Assembly: GCA_008973525.1 (NCBI GenBank)
Contig: WACJ01000007.1
Span: 1,054,001 to 1,118,000, forward strand
DNA: 64,000 nt
DNA from: Stenopsyche tienmushanensis
Lineage: Eukaryota; Arthropoda; Insecta; Trichoptera; Stenopsychidae
Direction of reading: 5' to 3'
Below are positions 29,201 to 41,585 of this stretch, one piece after another (the stretch's first letter is position 1; each line of letters opens with the position of its first letter). Under the pieces are notes generated by a model that did not search any database, had not been told where the DNA came from, and worked only from the letters and a program-made list of their open reading frames with translations. A program made the position numbers and the translations under genes.

Positions 29201-32200
29201 ATTTAATATTAATACTAAGGCTAGAATAGGTATGCAGTACGTACGTAAGAGTAGCTAAAAAATTTAAAACAAAGTCTCAATATAGGAAGTTTTATCTGTT
29301 TCAATTGCACATGGATTAGCAATGTGAATATAAGTATGTGTTGGGTATAATTCAAATGTTTGTGGATCATATTTCATATGACAAAAAACAATGGAAAGTG
29401 AGTAATACATTTAGAATGTTTACTATCGGATAAGAAAATATCTGTTCACTTCTTTACTTTTGATTTAGTTTTTCTTTAATTGTTTTCTTATCAATTTCTC
29501 AGCAAATATATCAGAAAAGATGTGATGTTAAATTGTTTAAAAAAAATTATAAACACGTTTTTTTAGAAATTAAAATCTAACAATAAACTTATTAAGTATA
29601 TATTATAAATCGACAAAAAAAATATCATTCAAACAGAAGTATCATATCTGACTATTTTTTATGCGTGTGAAATACGTCTGTGATAATGTTATCATAATTT
29701 GGTGAGTTCCGAGTAAATTGTTTTTTTTTTTAATACACCTTTTTTTAAAACCAACGATATCACATAATTTTTCCGATTTTAAAATGCTTTCGCAGAATTT
29801 CAACATAAATAATGAGCCGTCTCTTATTTTTCAGCCTATAAATAATGCAGATTTTGTTGTACCGGTGGAAATAGATGGTACAGTTCATCAAGTATACGTA
29901 TTAAAGCGACCTCATGTTGACGAATTTCTCCGACGCGCTGGAGAACTTTACGAATGTGTGCTCTTTACTGCATCGTTGGCAAAGTATGCAGATCCAGTGG
30001 CAGATCTACTGGACAGATGGGGAGTGTTTAGAGCACGGTTGTTCAGAGAAAGCTGTGTGATACACCATGGCAACTATGTTAAGGATCTGAATAAACTCGG
30101 AAGAGACTTGCGACGAGTTGTCATTGTCGATAACTCACCAGCTTCTTATATATTTCATCCGGATAATGCAGTTAGTATCATTTTCTTTTTAGCAGTAAGA
30201 CCCCGCTTAACTAATGGTAATCTTAACATGACCGATCATAAATCAACCGTGACGCAACAAACGTGAGTTTGTTTGATATCAAATGCACTGCGAGCGCAAA
30301 TGCAAAATCATATGCGATTTTTAGGAAATTCCAATACTATTGCATAATAATGAAACAGCGTTAAATGGGATCTTACTGTATTTATATTTTTTTAAAAATA
30401 TCATTTTACTTTGCTTATTGTTTTTCTAAAATTATATGAACATATTGTTTTACTCTTTTTTTTAAAGCTATATTGACCACACAAGAGGTGTTCAAATAAT
30501 AAGATGTAAAACATCAAATGTGATTTTTAATTGTAAACAAGTAACATTAAAAAATGTGTGTCAATTTCGGAAGTCATAGTCATAGTCTTCAAATAATATA
30601 AAGTAATTTGTATTTAATTTACTGTATAAAAAAAAACTATAAGAACATCAATTTATCATTTACTGTCTTCCAAATAATCAACTTAAAGAAAAATTCCATT
30701 TATAATAAATATTTTTTTAATCTATTGATAAGCAATCTTGTTAGACAGAAATTGTGAAATTTAATTTTTTCAAATATAAATTAAAAGGCATTGGAAAACT
30801 TACCTCTTGCTATTAATCAGTTTAATTGTATATTACATATATATATATATATATACACAGTAGCTCAAGAAAATAAATTATTATTAATAACGTTGAGTTA
30901 ATAACGTTCCTCTGATGATTTCTCTAGTACAGGGGATTCTTAAACTAATGTAGTCCTGCGGACCCCTCTGAAACATGGGGATCCTCCACTTGTTTATTGA
31001 TATTTTTTATAATCTCACACATTCCAGTTTAAGAAACACTAATCTAGTGAACATTAGAAATAGATAATAATAAAGTTGAAGCAAATGTCGATGAATTTTA
31101 CTGAAGGGGGGAAATCTTCATAAGACACTACTATTTTGTGGTAGTGTGGTATTTCTACCCACTAAAACTGCCCTCCGCCCTTCTGCTGCCACCCGGCTAT
31201 TCTGAGCTACTAGTTAAATATTGCACTAGGTTGGCAGCGATGTTTCCCTCCTGGGCTCTTCAGTTATTCAGCTTGTGGATTATTCTGTCTGTTCAGTGGT
31301 GGGTGCTTCAGAAGCTCTTCTTTGCCTCTCACATTCAATGTTTTCCTTCTGCTGCGTTTTTTTTCCCGCAACACCGGTTATCTACTAAAACCCCTTCCTG
31401 TTCACCATCCGTCATGCCCAGCCCAGCCGTTAGACATTTGCCAGACACGACATCCCGGCTCTCGGGCCCTCCCCTCTTAACATTTATGTGGATTCTCCCC
31501 CTAGAGCCACTACAGCGGCTCAGCGTCGCTCCGAAGCAACCGTGCCCAGTGAGGAGCTGAGTAAGATGATAGCTCAGTCCTTCCTTACGTCGGACAGGGT
31601 GGTGTGGGTCCACTTGCCCTTTTCAGAGGTGTCCCATCTTATATGTCACTCTGCCATGGTCATCTCCTTTGCTTCCTGATTCTTCACCGAACTTTGTGTA
31701 CCTGCACCACGCATTCCATGCCCTAGCATCCTTGAGCATTGAAGAGATCATGTTGTTGGGCGAGAGCGAGTTTGCTTCCAGCTTCTCGCATAGGGTATCA
31801 CTTTCAACAGCTTCATGCTGGGCAGATGAATGTTGTGTCTGCAGTATCATCATTGCCAGCTCCGCAGTGATGGCATTCCGGGCTTATCTCTTTTCCTATT
31901 CTCTTGAGGTAGCTGCCAAAGCAGTCATGCTCGGTGAAAATCTGGTTCAGTGCCAGAATAGCATCTTCCGACATTGTGCGGAAGCAGCAGTCGTAAAGCC
32001 TCGGCACATATCGGTGCACTGTACAATAGCACTGAGTGAACTACTTCGTTGTAGAGTTTTCTTCTGCTAGTTTTTGAGTCTCCGGTGTTAGGCATCAACC
32101 TGGTCAGAACCTCGGCAATGTTGGCCGCCTTCTCCATGTGTGTGATAAAGCGGAGTTTGTCATCAATTTCTACCCCCAAGTATCGAATGGATTTTGATCG

Positions 32201-32913
32201 ATTGTCAAGTGGAGGCGCAAGAAAAGCGTTTCTGTCTTCTGGACAGTGGGTTCCAGTCCAGCTTTCATTAGCCACCTCTTCGCCTTTAGCAATGTGTCCT
32301 CGCAGGTCACGTGCATAATCTCCGCAGATTTTTCCTCGGAGAACTTGTGCTATGGACAATAACACAAAATTCGTTAACGATCTATAAAACGTGTTACAAT
32401 GCCTCAAAAAGAGGTTCACGAGAATGCATGCCCTGATTTTCTTTTAAAGCTAACATTTCCCTCAATCTAACCAAGCAGGTTAGAACGTGCTGCGGTGTAT
32501 TATTGTGTCTAGAGAAAATTGGACGCATTACTTTATGAATGCACCCTATAAGACCAAACATTGTAATGCATTTGATGATCAGTTTAGTGCATTTAATGCA
32601 TTAATATACTCGATCGCAAATTGAATAGGAGCATTAAAAATATTATTTTATTAATTAATTCAATCAAACTTATTCAATATTTTTATCTAAACGTTGATGA
32701 TGCAGCTCGTATGTATTTTTACATGTGCATTTTTTTTGTTTACAGGTTCCTGTCGCTTCATGGTTTGACGATATGACTGATTCTGAACTTTTGAACCTTA
32801 TCCCGTTTTTCGAAAAGCTGAGTAAAGTAGACAGTGTATATACTGTGTTGTGCAATTCAAATCGGCCATACAACGGGTCAAGCTCTCCCACGAGAGGGAG
32901 CAGTCCTTCTTAG
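23250..32913 (+). CDS. CTDSPL: CTD small phosphatase-like protein (SCP family; 4 exons)
   Basis: Serine phosphatase of the small C-terminal-domain phosphatase family; it dephosphorylates the RNA polymerase II CTD and other nuclear substrates. Exons are 23250-23319, 27722-28014, 29835-30170 and 32746-32913, joined in phase to give 288 residues. Exon 1 encodes [10 protein letters not shown], nearly identical to the start of vertebrate CTDSPL, which fixes the start codon. A cysteine pair and glycine run ([10 protein letters not shown]) follows in exon 2. The catalytic DxDxT motif is D110-L-D-E-T114 within [12 protein letters not shown]. Exon 3 carries [26 protein letters not shown] and [12 protein letters not shown]; exon 4 carries [12 protein letters not shown]. 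The serine- and proline-rich last 20 residues diverge from vertebrates. Exon 1 lies in a GC-rich patch (23095-23420). Introns 1 and 3 are full of transposons, and intron 2 contains a mariner. Confidence 0.96.
24428..24660. repeat. Tigger-associated dispersed repeat in CTDSPL intron 1
   Basis: Second copy of the repeat at 12130-12600: AAAAGAACTGCGAAC, CCAAGCAAAAGGCAAAC and TTTTCATTTTTTATAACTG occur in the same order. It lies just upstream of the Tigger-type remnant and may be part of the same insertion. Confidence 0.45.
24840..25262 (+). pseudogene. Tigger/pogo transposase remnant in CTDSPL intron 1
   Basis: Forward translation of about 24890-25040 gives [16 protein letters not shown] followed by [17 protein letters not shown] and ISIFKAY. 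This is the DDE-superfamily core typical of pogo/Tigger elements (LDNAPGH ... PPNTTSLLQPMDQG ... FK). The frame is then broken by stops, so the gene is dead. The 25133-25262 segment recurs in the short derivative at 39897-40418, so the two belong to one family. A piggyBac-like repeat (25277) interrupts the 3' side. Confidence 0.75.
25277..25430 (+). mobile_element. piggyBac-like repeat inserted in Tigger remnant
   Basis: TTAA at 25273-25276 is followed by CCCCTAAAGGAGTACTATCC, matching the copy at 8199. Downstream identity extends through AGAGCACTCTTGTA and GACGGAGAGCTTCC. The Tigger family sequence stops exactly before this TTAA, so this insertion is the younger event. Confidence 0.55.
25480..25645 (+). 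repeat. Dispersed repeat, inverted relative to 10225-10330
   Basis: About 100 bp (25545-25645) match the reverse complement of 10225-10330 with few differences, including GGGTGAGCGTTC, AATAAAACTCGGTGGT, GCTACCTTCAATATCGAGC and GAGGAGGTGAATGTATGATA. A shorter related segment (CGGTGAATGTATGATA) occurs near 44900. The family is not one I can name. Confidence 0.6.
26542..26956 (+). mobile_element. Non-autonomous Helitron inside the hAT element
   Basis: The 5' end TCTATATATATAAAAATCAA is a characteristic insect Helitron start. The 3' end has a small stem (GCAAC ... GTTGC) running into CTAG followed by T, as required of Helitrons (CTRR end before a T). There are no inverted repeats or target duplications, which also fits. 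The base before TC is G rather than the expected A, a small mismatch. It carries no Rep/helicase. Confidence 0.7.
26735..26830 (+). repeat. RTE-tail-like repeat inside the Helitron
   Basis: CATCATCATAGTGCAGC, AACAGTCCACTGCAGAACTA and ATATCCATTCACAGGAAGG match the repeat at 10130-10210 closely, in the same orientation. It is either captured Helitron cargo or a later insertion. The 70-codon frame over it is not a gene. Confidence 0.55.
28216..29203 (-). mobile_element. Degenerate mariner in CTDSPL intron 2
   Basis: The terminal inverted repeats are GATTGTCCTGTTAGGAATCT on the left and AATTGTCCCGTTAGGAATGT as the reverse complement of the right, each next to TA. Between them, minus-strand translation gives mariner transposase blocks [33 protein letters not shown] and [15 protein letters not shown], with several stops and frameshifts between. 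The element is about 988 bp, shorter than the usual 1.3 kb, and inactive. Confidence 0.88.
30930..31041. mobile_element. Short hAT MITE in CTDSPL intron 3
   Basis: A 112-bp block with ends CAGGGGATTCTTAAACT and, in reverse complement, TAGTGTTTCTTAAACT. The flanks CTCTAGTA (30922-30929) and ATCTAGTG (31042-31049) agree at 6 of 8 positions. The size, ends and 8-bp duplication fit a small, old hAT derivative. Confidence 0.55.
31140..32430 (-). pseudogene. R1/I-type LINE fragment in CTDSPL intron 3
   Basis: The minus strand reads, from 32419 downward, through a reverse transcriptase C-terminal part: [20 protein letters not shown], then [20 protein letters not shown]. Further on comes a [20 protein letters not shown] zinc-binding motif and a basic tail. 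This order is that of the RT end and CCHC tail of R1/I-group LINEs. Stops and frame changes show it is dead, and the 5' half is missing. It lies opposite to the host gene. Confidence 0.8.
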
Positions 32914-35590
32914 CCCTTTGTGCAGTTTTCAGCTTGTATACATTGGTATTGAGTGATACGAGTGAAAATTCTGAGTGAAGGAGATCGTATTGTATAAGTG
33001 CCAATTTTGCCTTGTGGATATATAATAAAATGTAAATACAACAATGTATTTGTTGTATGTATATATTGTGTATGTAAATGTACACAATTACTATTTTATG
33101 CGGTAGTTACAAATGGTAATGTTTTTTTTAAATTTTATTTTATTGCTAGACAGATTTATTCATTGAATTGTTGCATCGTGTGTCCATTATCGATCCAGTG
33201 CTTTGGCGAGGCGATTTTTTAAAATGTAAATATTACAATGTGATAAGCGTACGTTGTTAATGGTCGACTTGCAATTTTTTTTTTTTATTTTTTTTAAAAT
33301 CTGAAATTGAAGGTGTTTAGAGTTATTGAAAGAGTTCAATTAAATTTGGAAATGTGGCCGACTTGTTCAGAGTTGTTTGTTTTTGGCTTTTTAAATCTGC
33401 GGTTGTAATTTATGAATTCAATTATTTCGTATGGCGCAGTTCACCTGCGGTGTAATTTTGAATCATTCCACTCGAAAATCGAAAGCTCTGCAAGGTCAAT
33501 CATGTTTAGCATTTTTATCATACTTTAACGATTAAAGATTTCTATTTTGCCTTTTAAGCTATCTCAGTATGTCCGGTAACGATAAGTATTTTTTTTATTT
33601 GGCTATATAATTTTTAATTATTTCAATAATGAAAAAATATAAATTTTATTTATTTGTTATTTATTGTCATTTATTTTACTATTTAATTGCTGATTTTTTG
33701 GCCTTTTATGCTAACCAGCTTGTTATTTTAGTTTGTGTATATTTTTAATTGCTTGGTAGAATAAATTACTTCTTTCTTGATTTTAAATATTTTATTTCTA
33801 ACATAGGAAAAGTGATTTGTTTTGCAGGAGAGAGTTGTATTAATTTTAGGATGTGCAAAATATATTTTTATCTTTCTATTCAATTTATTTTTAAAATAGC
33901 CCTATTTTTGTTAGTGATTAATAATTAACGCATGCCAATAATGGTATTTTAAATGTATTAAGTTAAGTTTTATGGACAATCAACTTTGTGTATATCAATG
34001 AAATCAGATTATTCATAAAATATTAAATCCACAATTTAAATGGGTATTTTCAACATAATGTATTATACTAGCGTGGATTTTCACTGTAATATTGCAATTG
34101 AAGATTTTTAATAGTGCATGATATATGAATGTTTTATTTTAAGGAGAATTATGACAAAGCTTAACATGCTAAAGAATATGAATGCGACTGGCTGAAGTAA
34201 AACTGTATTTTATGGGCATTTATTAACTATTGCATTAAAAATTAATATTCTACGATGATTTGTCTATATCAATTATACCAGGGATCAATATTTAACTACT
34301 GATTATTTTTCTCTAATTTTATATATCTATGCGCTATGTTTTAGTGGCCTTATCATATACATTTTAAAAGTAATTGTAGTTTAAATGGAAGAACTGATTT
34401 CAAAAATAATAAACATGTATATATGTAAGTTGAAGAATATGAATAATTGTTAACTGTAATCAATTCGTCGAGACATTATATATGCATATTTTTTATTTAA
34501 AAAACTATAATTCCCACATTCGAACAGTGAATTTTTTTGGAAATATCTTAAGACATTCTATAATTTTGTGCAGTGGATTTTCCCCTTCCGTTTTAAAATA
34601 TTTGTTCTACGGCTGATCAGAACAAAATGTTAAGAATATGAAATTTTGTAATTGCTTTAATTTATCAGAATTTTATGTACGCTTTAAATGAATAATGTAT
34701 ACTTTGTAAATAGTGATGCAAACTTTTGTGTATTTTTTGTATCCCAGTTTTTTTTTTAATGCGTCAACGGCGTTTAAAAGAAAACTTACAAAATATTTAA
34801 TATAATTGAAATTTCCTGTAAAATTTGCCAAGAAGATCGATCATATTAACGCATATGATGGTATAGTTAATACTTCTTGTTTTCATTATGTTGTTTTATT
34901 TTTATTGATTATGTATTGACAAATTTGGAATTAGTCATGTTGGATGTGTTTGTACAGGAATATGATTTGTTCAATCATTAGTGGTTATCTTTAAAAAAAT
35001 ATGAGAATTTTAATTTTATCGCAATTATAAGCAATACATCCCATTATTTGTTTGGCATGCGATGCCTGTTTTAACAATTTTATCTATTAATAATGATGTT
35101 ACTGTATATAAAATCACTACATGATAATGGTAATGTAAGAATAAAGTGTAATATCTTATTTTTTAACATTTATTTAAAACAGAGCTTTATAGTCGACCTT
35201 CATATAGACATGCATTTATCAAAGTATTGTGTATTGGATACATCACATGGTCAAAATGAATTTTCCTTACAAATTCAGCCAAATCAAATCAGCATTTTGT
35301 TGAATTAGCAAATGTGACGAATTTACCGATTGACCTGAAAGATATAATATTTTTTTTATTAATAATATGAAGATGAAAGTTTAAAGTGTATTATGTAAAA
35401 AATAAATAAATTGAAACAAAGACTTAACACTAGGTTTGAAATAGCCGCAAAAATATCACATATTAGGTAATATTTACCTATTATAATGAAATTTGTATTT
35501 ATGGTGTACATTTTGATATAATATTGTACAAATGGAATTAAGACGTTTGGTATGTTATTTTACAGGAATGAAATAAATAGTATTAACACA
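32914..35590 (+). other. Probable long CTDSPL 3' untranslated region
   Basis: About 2.7 kb of AT-rich sequence without any credible gene or recognisable transposon, directly after the CTDSPL stop. AATAAA-type sites occur near 35400 and 35570. The unusual absence of transposons relative to flanking introns fits a transcribed, selected 3' untranslated region, but no direct proof is visible. Confidence 0.4.
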
Positions 35591-36189
35591 AATTGCATTT
35601 TTTTAAAACCTTCGGGAATATGCTTTCCCAATCATAAATCGGTCGGTGGGAAATATACATTCTGATATTGCATAATGTAGCATTGATATCGAGCGAAAGA
35701 TTGTCCTATGTTTAAATCGCTGACGATCCATAGAAAATAATTTTGAGTATGATATTGCTTCTTTAAATTATGCATAAAAATCATTAGAGCCAGCTGTAGA
35801 TAGAGCTAGATTTTTATTGCACAAGTATAATTTTTTGTATTTCATTTAACGCTCTTACATTTCAGATTTCAAATTAGTGAATGCTCGTCACGCTGGGAGA
35901 TTCACTTTAACGCATTCGTGGACACGTCTGCAATTGCAGACGGACAAGTGTTTATTGCGCCGGATGTCTGCAAATATAGGCGTGCGTAATAACGTTCTTA
36001 CACGACGCCAGTTGTGTCCAAGTCACAAACTTTTTATGACGATTACATATTAGAATTACATTTTGGTTATAATGTAACTGTAAATATATTTTTAATTTTA
36101 CCAAGCAAATGCGGATCCGTCAGATGATGAGTCTACTGTCGATAAAAACGACAAATGTACCGACATCAATGATTCTGATCTCCACTGCT

Positions 36190-36440
36190 TTTTAATATAC
36201 ACAAGGAATATATGAGACGTGCACGAGGAATCTCCATAGGAGGGGAAAAAATTAGTAACTTGAGATTCACGGATGACCCCACACTCATTGCGGCCAACGA
36301 GGAAGAGCTCAAATGTTTACTGCATCATGTTGAAGTGGAAACTGTGGGTTATTCATAAATATAAATTCAGTAAAATACGTTCAGTAAATTTCAAGTCGAT
36401 ATAGATTAAATCCATAGTAATAGGCTGACGAAGAGAAGCT
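36190..36440 (+). pseudogene. RTE-like reverse transcriptase fragment
   Basis: Forward translation gives YMRRARGISIGGEKISNLRF followed by TDDPTLIAANEEELKCLL. This is the catalytic YADD-type region of RTE-class LINEs (consensus INNLRYADDTTLLA). Here the YADD-type box is degraded to FTDD. The surrounding sequence has stops, so it is a dead fragment. Confidence 0.7.
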
Positions 36441-36689
36441 GAAACAGGTATGAAATTCAGAGCGCTTGGATCGACGCGACTACATAAGCGAGTCGCGCAG
36501 AAGCAGACAACAAATTACATGATCATGAACAACCACTTGCAACAATTGGGGTTCAGGAACTCCGTTCGATATAATCAGACCTGTCGTCAGACGATCTGTT
36601 GTAACGCTGTTTGGGTGGACATACGCAAAATAATAAAAGTTTCAAGGCTCCAAAACACATTTTTGCTTAAAAAATGTCATCTTTTAATG

Positions 36690-37130
36690 CCGCATGTATT
36701 TTCAACAAAGGTATCACCTTCCTGCTGCATATGATGGGCATCACAATTGGATCAGACACATATCTGGGGTTAATTTTCGACTCTCATCTCACTTGGCACC
36801 CTCATATAGACCAAACCAACATAAAAGCGCGCGGTGCCATGGCCTCCCTTTATCCCATTCTAAATATCAAAAGTGAACTCTCCTATAACAACAAATTGGT
36901 AATTTATAAATCCTTAATCCGCCCGATCATGACCTATGCCTCTCCTGTCCGGGAATATCAATAGAGCAACCCTAAACTAAAAACACTGCAATTCGCAAAT
37001 CGTTTGGGGTACCTTAGTATCTCCGAAACTCCCAACTCCACTTTGTAGCCGACATTCCCCTTCTAAAAGACCACATTGTCAAATTCTCCTCTGACTTTTT
37101 CAATTCCTCAAAATCAGACCACTTTTAGGT
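36690..37130 (+). pseudogene. Jockey-type LINE fragment
   Basis: Forward translation contains YLGLIFDSHLTWHPHID, ASLYPILNIKSELSYNNK and YKSLIRPIMTYASPV. These are the RT thumb and following region of Jockey-clade LINEs. The frame breaks at the stop at about 36962 and the family sequence resumes at NPKLKTLQF. The upstream half of the element is absent. Confidence 0.78.
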
Positions 37131-39249
37131 TCAACAAGGCAGTTCAGCAAAGTTTTATTGTTGATCAAATGCTTCATAATTAAAAATAACGACAAAAACA
37201 TCATTTAATCAATATATTGACATTAAACTTTATAATACATGTAAATTAACAATCTTGACAAACAATATTTGAAACAAAAGTCTTGATAATTCGAGTCTCA
37301 TTTGTTCGAGGCGAGGCCAGTTTCGCGTAGCTCAGAAATGTGCAAAGATGGACGGTGAGCTATTTAAATTGCGGTATTTTACAAATGTGTTTAAAAGCAA
37401 TTTCTTTTATTAAAATTAGAAAACGTATCCAGTGACCAAATTTTTTATGCTACTCCAAGCGGAAAATTTCGTATGCTTATTGATGCCCTCAGTTCAGAAC
37501 AAAAAATTGACCTCTTCATCTCGAACTCTTGAGACTCACTATATGTATCAATTACATTCTTAAAACATAGTAAATATAACAGCTTAAATTTACATTTTAC
37601 ATCAGGTACGCTAATTGTTTTATAAACTAAGAGCCTATGTTAAGCTTAGTAAATTATAGTTATAATGAACGATAAAAGTATGTAGATATAAATCAATACA
37701 TCAAGAAGGTTTAATTATATTAATAAGTCTTACACGTGACTTATGAACAATGCACTCGTTAATTAATTGAAGGTAATGACTATACAGTTGGAAATTTAAT
37801 CGCACACTCGAAGTTAATGATAAATTTGATTCATATTCATTTTTTCATATCTTATTCTTCAAATGTGATATGACATTACGAATTACACATTAGGGCAAAT
37901 ACTAATTTAGCAGTTCATAAAAGAATAAGCCCTCAAAAATCTAATTTTTATCACAAAATTATGGCAATATCACAAAATTTTAATCTGATAAATAGATATC
38001 CGTATATATATATAGTAATTGTCATCAAATAGAAAGTCAACGTTGGTGGATATATTGTATCTCTACCGTTTTATATATATTTATTATATTAATGGCGATA
38101 TAATCTTTATATCAAGATAAATAAGACGAAACCTTTGTGTTATTCGTCGTCCCATAAATAAAATCATGCATTCAAAAAATTCTTAATATAAAGAGGATAC
38201 GCTCAAATGAAAAATGTCAACGGATAAAAATTATGATTATTAGCAAGAAATAACAGCGATATATTGTGTTTGACCTTTCCCTTACGATGCTACGTATTTA
38301 GTACGCCATATGACATTCTAAAATCCCGTATTTATTATATTTCATATCGAGATTCAATGTATTGATGTTATAAAAATTCTCATTATTACAACTCAGTGTA
38401 GTAAATACACCATAGTAAAAGAGAGGTTAAACTGTGATGAATGTTCATCATGATGCATAATATCGACACTTAAACATTAAAATAGAATAGATAAATCATC
38501 CATAATCATAATAAATAATATGTAATACTAACAGATTAATTTCAGTAAAGAAAAAATATTTTTACCATGAAAATTTTGAGTTGTTAATATTATATTTATG
38601 TAATTTGTTCACAGCTTATATAATTGTTAATGTTAATTTTTTTCCCGAATTGTATCACAATTTTTATAGTAAATTGATCAATAATGTGATAAAGATAACT
38701 AATATAATCATATAAGAGTTTTGACGCAAAAGGAAAGCATTTTTTAAATTTTTATTAATGCGATTTAAACTTTAAAAACGTCAGTCGTTTGAATAAACAG
38801 TTTAAGTTTCAAATTCAGATGTCATATGATCATTGGCAATTTTTATTTCATGGGATTTATTTCTCAATGCATACATAACTCGCTTTACGGCCGGAATACG
38901 TTGAGCGTAAAGTCGCATAACGTAGAAGCTGAGACTAAACAGAAGTTCGTTAACGGTTTAGAAGTTTTTTGGTTGTATGAAACGCGCGTCGAAGACAATA
39001 AAGAGCGACGAAACAAGTGCAAAGACAAAAAGTTCGACCCTTTTTGTATTGAATTGTAACCGGGTTGTTTATGATGACGTCGTAAACGTCAATGGCTTCC
39101 ACTGAGATAAAAACCATATCCGACTCCGAAGCCTAGATTGACGACCCGCAAGATTCTTTTATGCGTTTGATGGGATATTCATGGATTTATTTATTTATGA
39201 GGGTCACAAATATGTGAAGATGGAGGTTGTAGTAAAGAAATAATAAGAC
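37131..39249. other. Intergenic, mostly unrecognised
   Basis: AT-rich sequence. About 38280-38420 repeats the unclassified block seen at 6180-6310. At 38870-39060 a less AT-rich patch holds a 77-codon frame that I do not recognise; it leads into an RTE fragment and is probably transposon-derived. Confidence 0.4.
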
Positions 39250-39480
39250 GTGCTGACTGTGGAGACATGGACGCTGTGCAAAAAAGAAAGAGAAAAAATT
39301 GATACATTCAAAATGTGGTGTTTGCGTCGCATGTTAAGGATTCCGTGGACTGCCAAAAGAACCAACTAGTCCTTCGTAACGGAGTTAAAAATAAAAAACA
39401 GACTCTCATCCGCCTGCCTGGGGTGAATACTAAAGTTTTTAGGATACATTTCTCGCCGGAATGGGGAAAATTTATAATTT
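39250..39480 (+). pseudogene. RTE-type LINE C-terminal fragment
   Basis: Forward reading, with frameshifts and stops, gives TWTLCKKEREK, then IDTFKMWCLRRMLRIPWTAK and RTN. This is the C-terminal block common to RTE-type LINEs (consensus AFEMWCYRRMLRISWT). It is probably related to the RT fragment at 36190 but separated from it by other sequence. Confidence 0.75.
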
Positions 39481-39896
39481 TAATATAATTTAAAAAAATT
39501 TATATAGTCAGGGAAGAGACGAAGAGTATGATCACCACGAAGATGGAGCGATCATTTTATTATATTTGAGACGCTTTCCTTTCGTATTAAATCTTATACA
39601 GAAACAAAGTTTTCATTTATACTAATTAAAAAATATATATAATTGACTAGATTTGAAAATTAATAATAATCGACTCATAATAAGTTAGCGGATTAATTAA
39701 CAATTTATTTTATATATGAGCGTCTAGTGTTAGGGATGCATGGGAAAAGTTAAAATAAATAAGTTATTGATTAGTATTTTTTCACACGAACAAAGCAATT
39801 TCCTTTTCAGGAATCAACTGGACAGAGAATTGCAAAAATATTGCTAAATGCCAATATAAGAATACTCGTTTTTTCAGGCTCTATTAAAACTGAATA

Positions 39897-40418
39897 CACT
39901 CGGACCTCGTACAACACGATTTTATACAACAATATATTAAATTAATTCTGCATTCGTTAAAAAAATAAAACAATCCATTTTAAATTCTCGCTGAAAAAGG
40001 CTGTGGCTAATAGTCGAAGAAAATGTTTTACCATCAATAGAAGATGAATACCAAAGGACAATTAACATTTGTCGTGATATTCCTATAATGGAAAGAAGTT
40101 TAAAATTCAAGAGAGAATTACAACAGATTTTTGAACTTCATAATGAAATACGTTAAGATTTATTCGCCAAAAGCAGACAATCGTTCATTACTGAATTTTT
40201 ATAAGCTAAAACCAGATATACTCCAGAGTTCTCTGATGATGGAAACCCACAAAAGATCTCGAAATATGAATAAAACATATAGAATTATAAGTGTTAACGA
40301 TGACGAATGAATGGTTTATTATATGTTAATAAAAACTCTAATTTTGTATGAACTTCAAACCTTGTATTACAGGACATTTTTACGAAATCATATAACTGTA
40401 TTATACGAGGCCCAAGTG
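39897..40418 (+). mobile_element. Tigger/pogo internal-deletion derivative
   Basis: Ends CACTCGGACCTCGTACAACA and, in reverse complement, CACTTGGGCCTCGTATAATA are inverted repeats bordered by TA (39895-39896, 40419-40420). The 522-bp interior matches the 3' part of the Tigger remnant at 25133-25262, e.g. AAATGTTTTACCATCAATAG and GATGAATACCAAAGGACAAT. It lacks the DDE core, so it is a non-autonomous deletion product of that family. Confidence 0.75.
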
Positions 40419-41585
40419 TAGATTTTTTTAATAAAATTCCTGATATTGCTTTTTGCCTTTATATAGGTATAAAAATATTTTAATAACATTCTAAATTCGA
40501 AATGAAATATCTCATATCTATAAATAATACTCATTCTAACAAAATGTTTATTTTCGCTCAAGTCTATAGAACCAATGCTAATAGACTTTAATTAAATTAC
40601 AATAATTTTCTCTTGAGAAAAACATTTTTTTCAAAAATAATTTTACTTTACATTATAATATTTTAAACGTCATCATAAAAATACAGATTAAGTATATTTT
40701 CGGCTCACAAAAAGGGTGTAAAAATCTTAAAAGATGATCTACTTTACGCATTAAGCTTGATTTTATTAATGTAGAGATTTATTGCGATACTTAAATTATT
40801 GACATTGGGTACGCTATGATTGATAATATAGTTTTTGAGATTATACATTAGAATATCAGATGTTGGACGGTCTATTCCGATATTATTTGTAAATTATTAT
40901 ACTAAAGAATGTCTTTATTAGAAATTTTTAATATCAATGAGCAGAGCTTTACAGAGGAAAAAAAATGTAATAATAAGCGCGCGCACAACTTGTCATTTTC
41001 ATTGTTCAAACGTTATATATATATTTTCAAACGGAGATGAAAATTGAGATCCTTAAAATTATGGGTCCCAGAGCAGCTGCCCTTTCTCCCCTGCCCCCCC
41101 AAGGAGGATCTGTTAATGAGTATAATCGTTTTAAAATAATTAAAATATATGTAAGTTTTAATACATTAAAAAAATACATTTACCAACATTTTTTTGTATA
41201 ATTATTAATCGTAGTGAGACCAAATATATGTTTTACTAATTTTATATATAATAAATGATATGGCAGATTACATGCAGCCTATATTTCTTGTCGATATATT
41301 TTTTAATATAAAATAATTTTGTATGATCTTCCAAGATGATTTTCCACGTAATTGAGCATTAATCACAAATTGTAACTTTTTCTAGGAGGATCTGATGATA
41401 ACACGCCTGAAATAATAAATTTTGTCAATAATCAGATGGCATAAAAATACAATTTACATTGAGGATTTTGAAATGTTCGAGACAAATTTACTAAAAGAAA
41501 ATATTTTTCATTCTGATTCTAACACTGATTTATTAATATTGTTTGTAATTTATATTTTTTAAATAAAAATAGAGAGTCCCATCAA
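40419..41585. other. Intergenic, nothing recognised
   Basis: Very AT-rich, with one short C-rich run at about 41090. No gene or paired element ends were found. If ALS2 has an additional 3' exon or a long 3' untranslated region it would fall here or in the next stretch. Confidence 0.35.

Noticed and set aside
30838..30856. AT dinucleotide run considered as an element end
   Set aside because: Simple microsatellite; no pairing sequence nearby.
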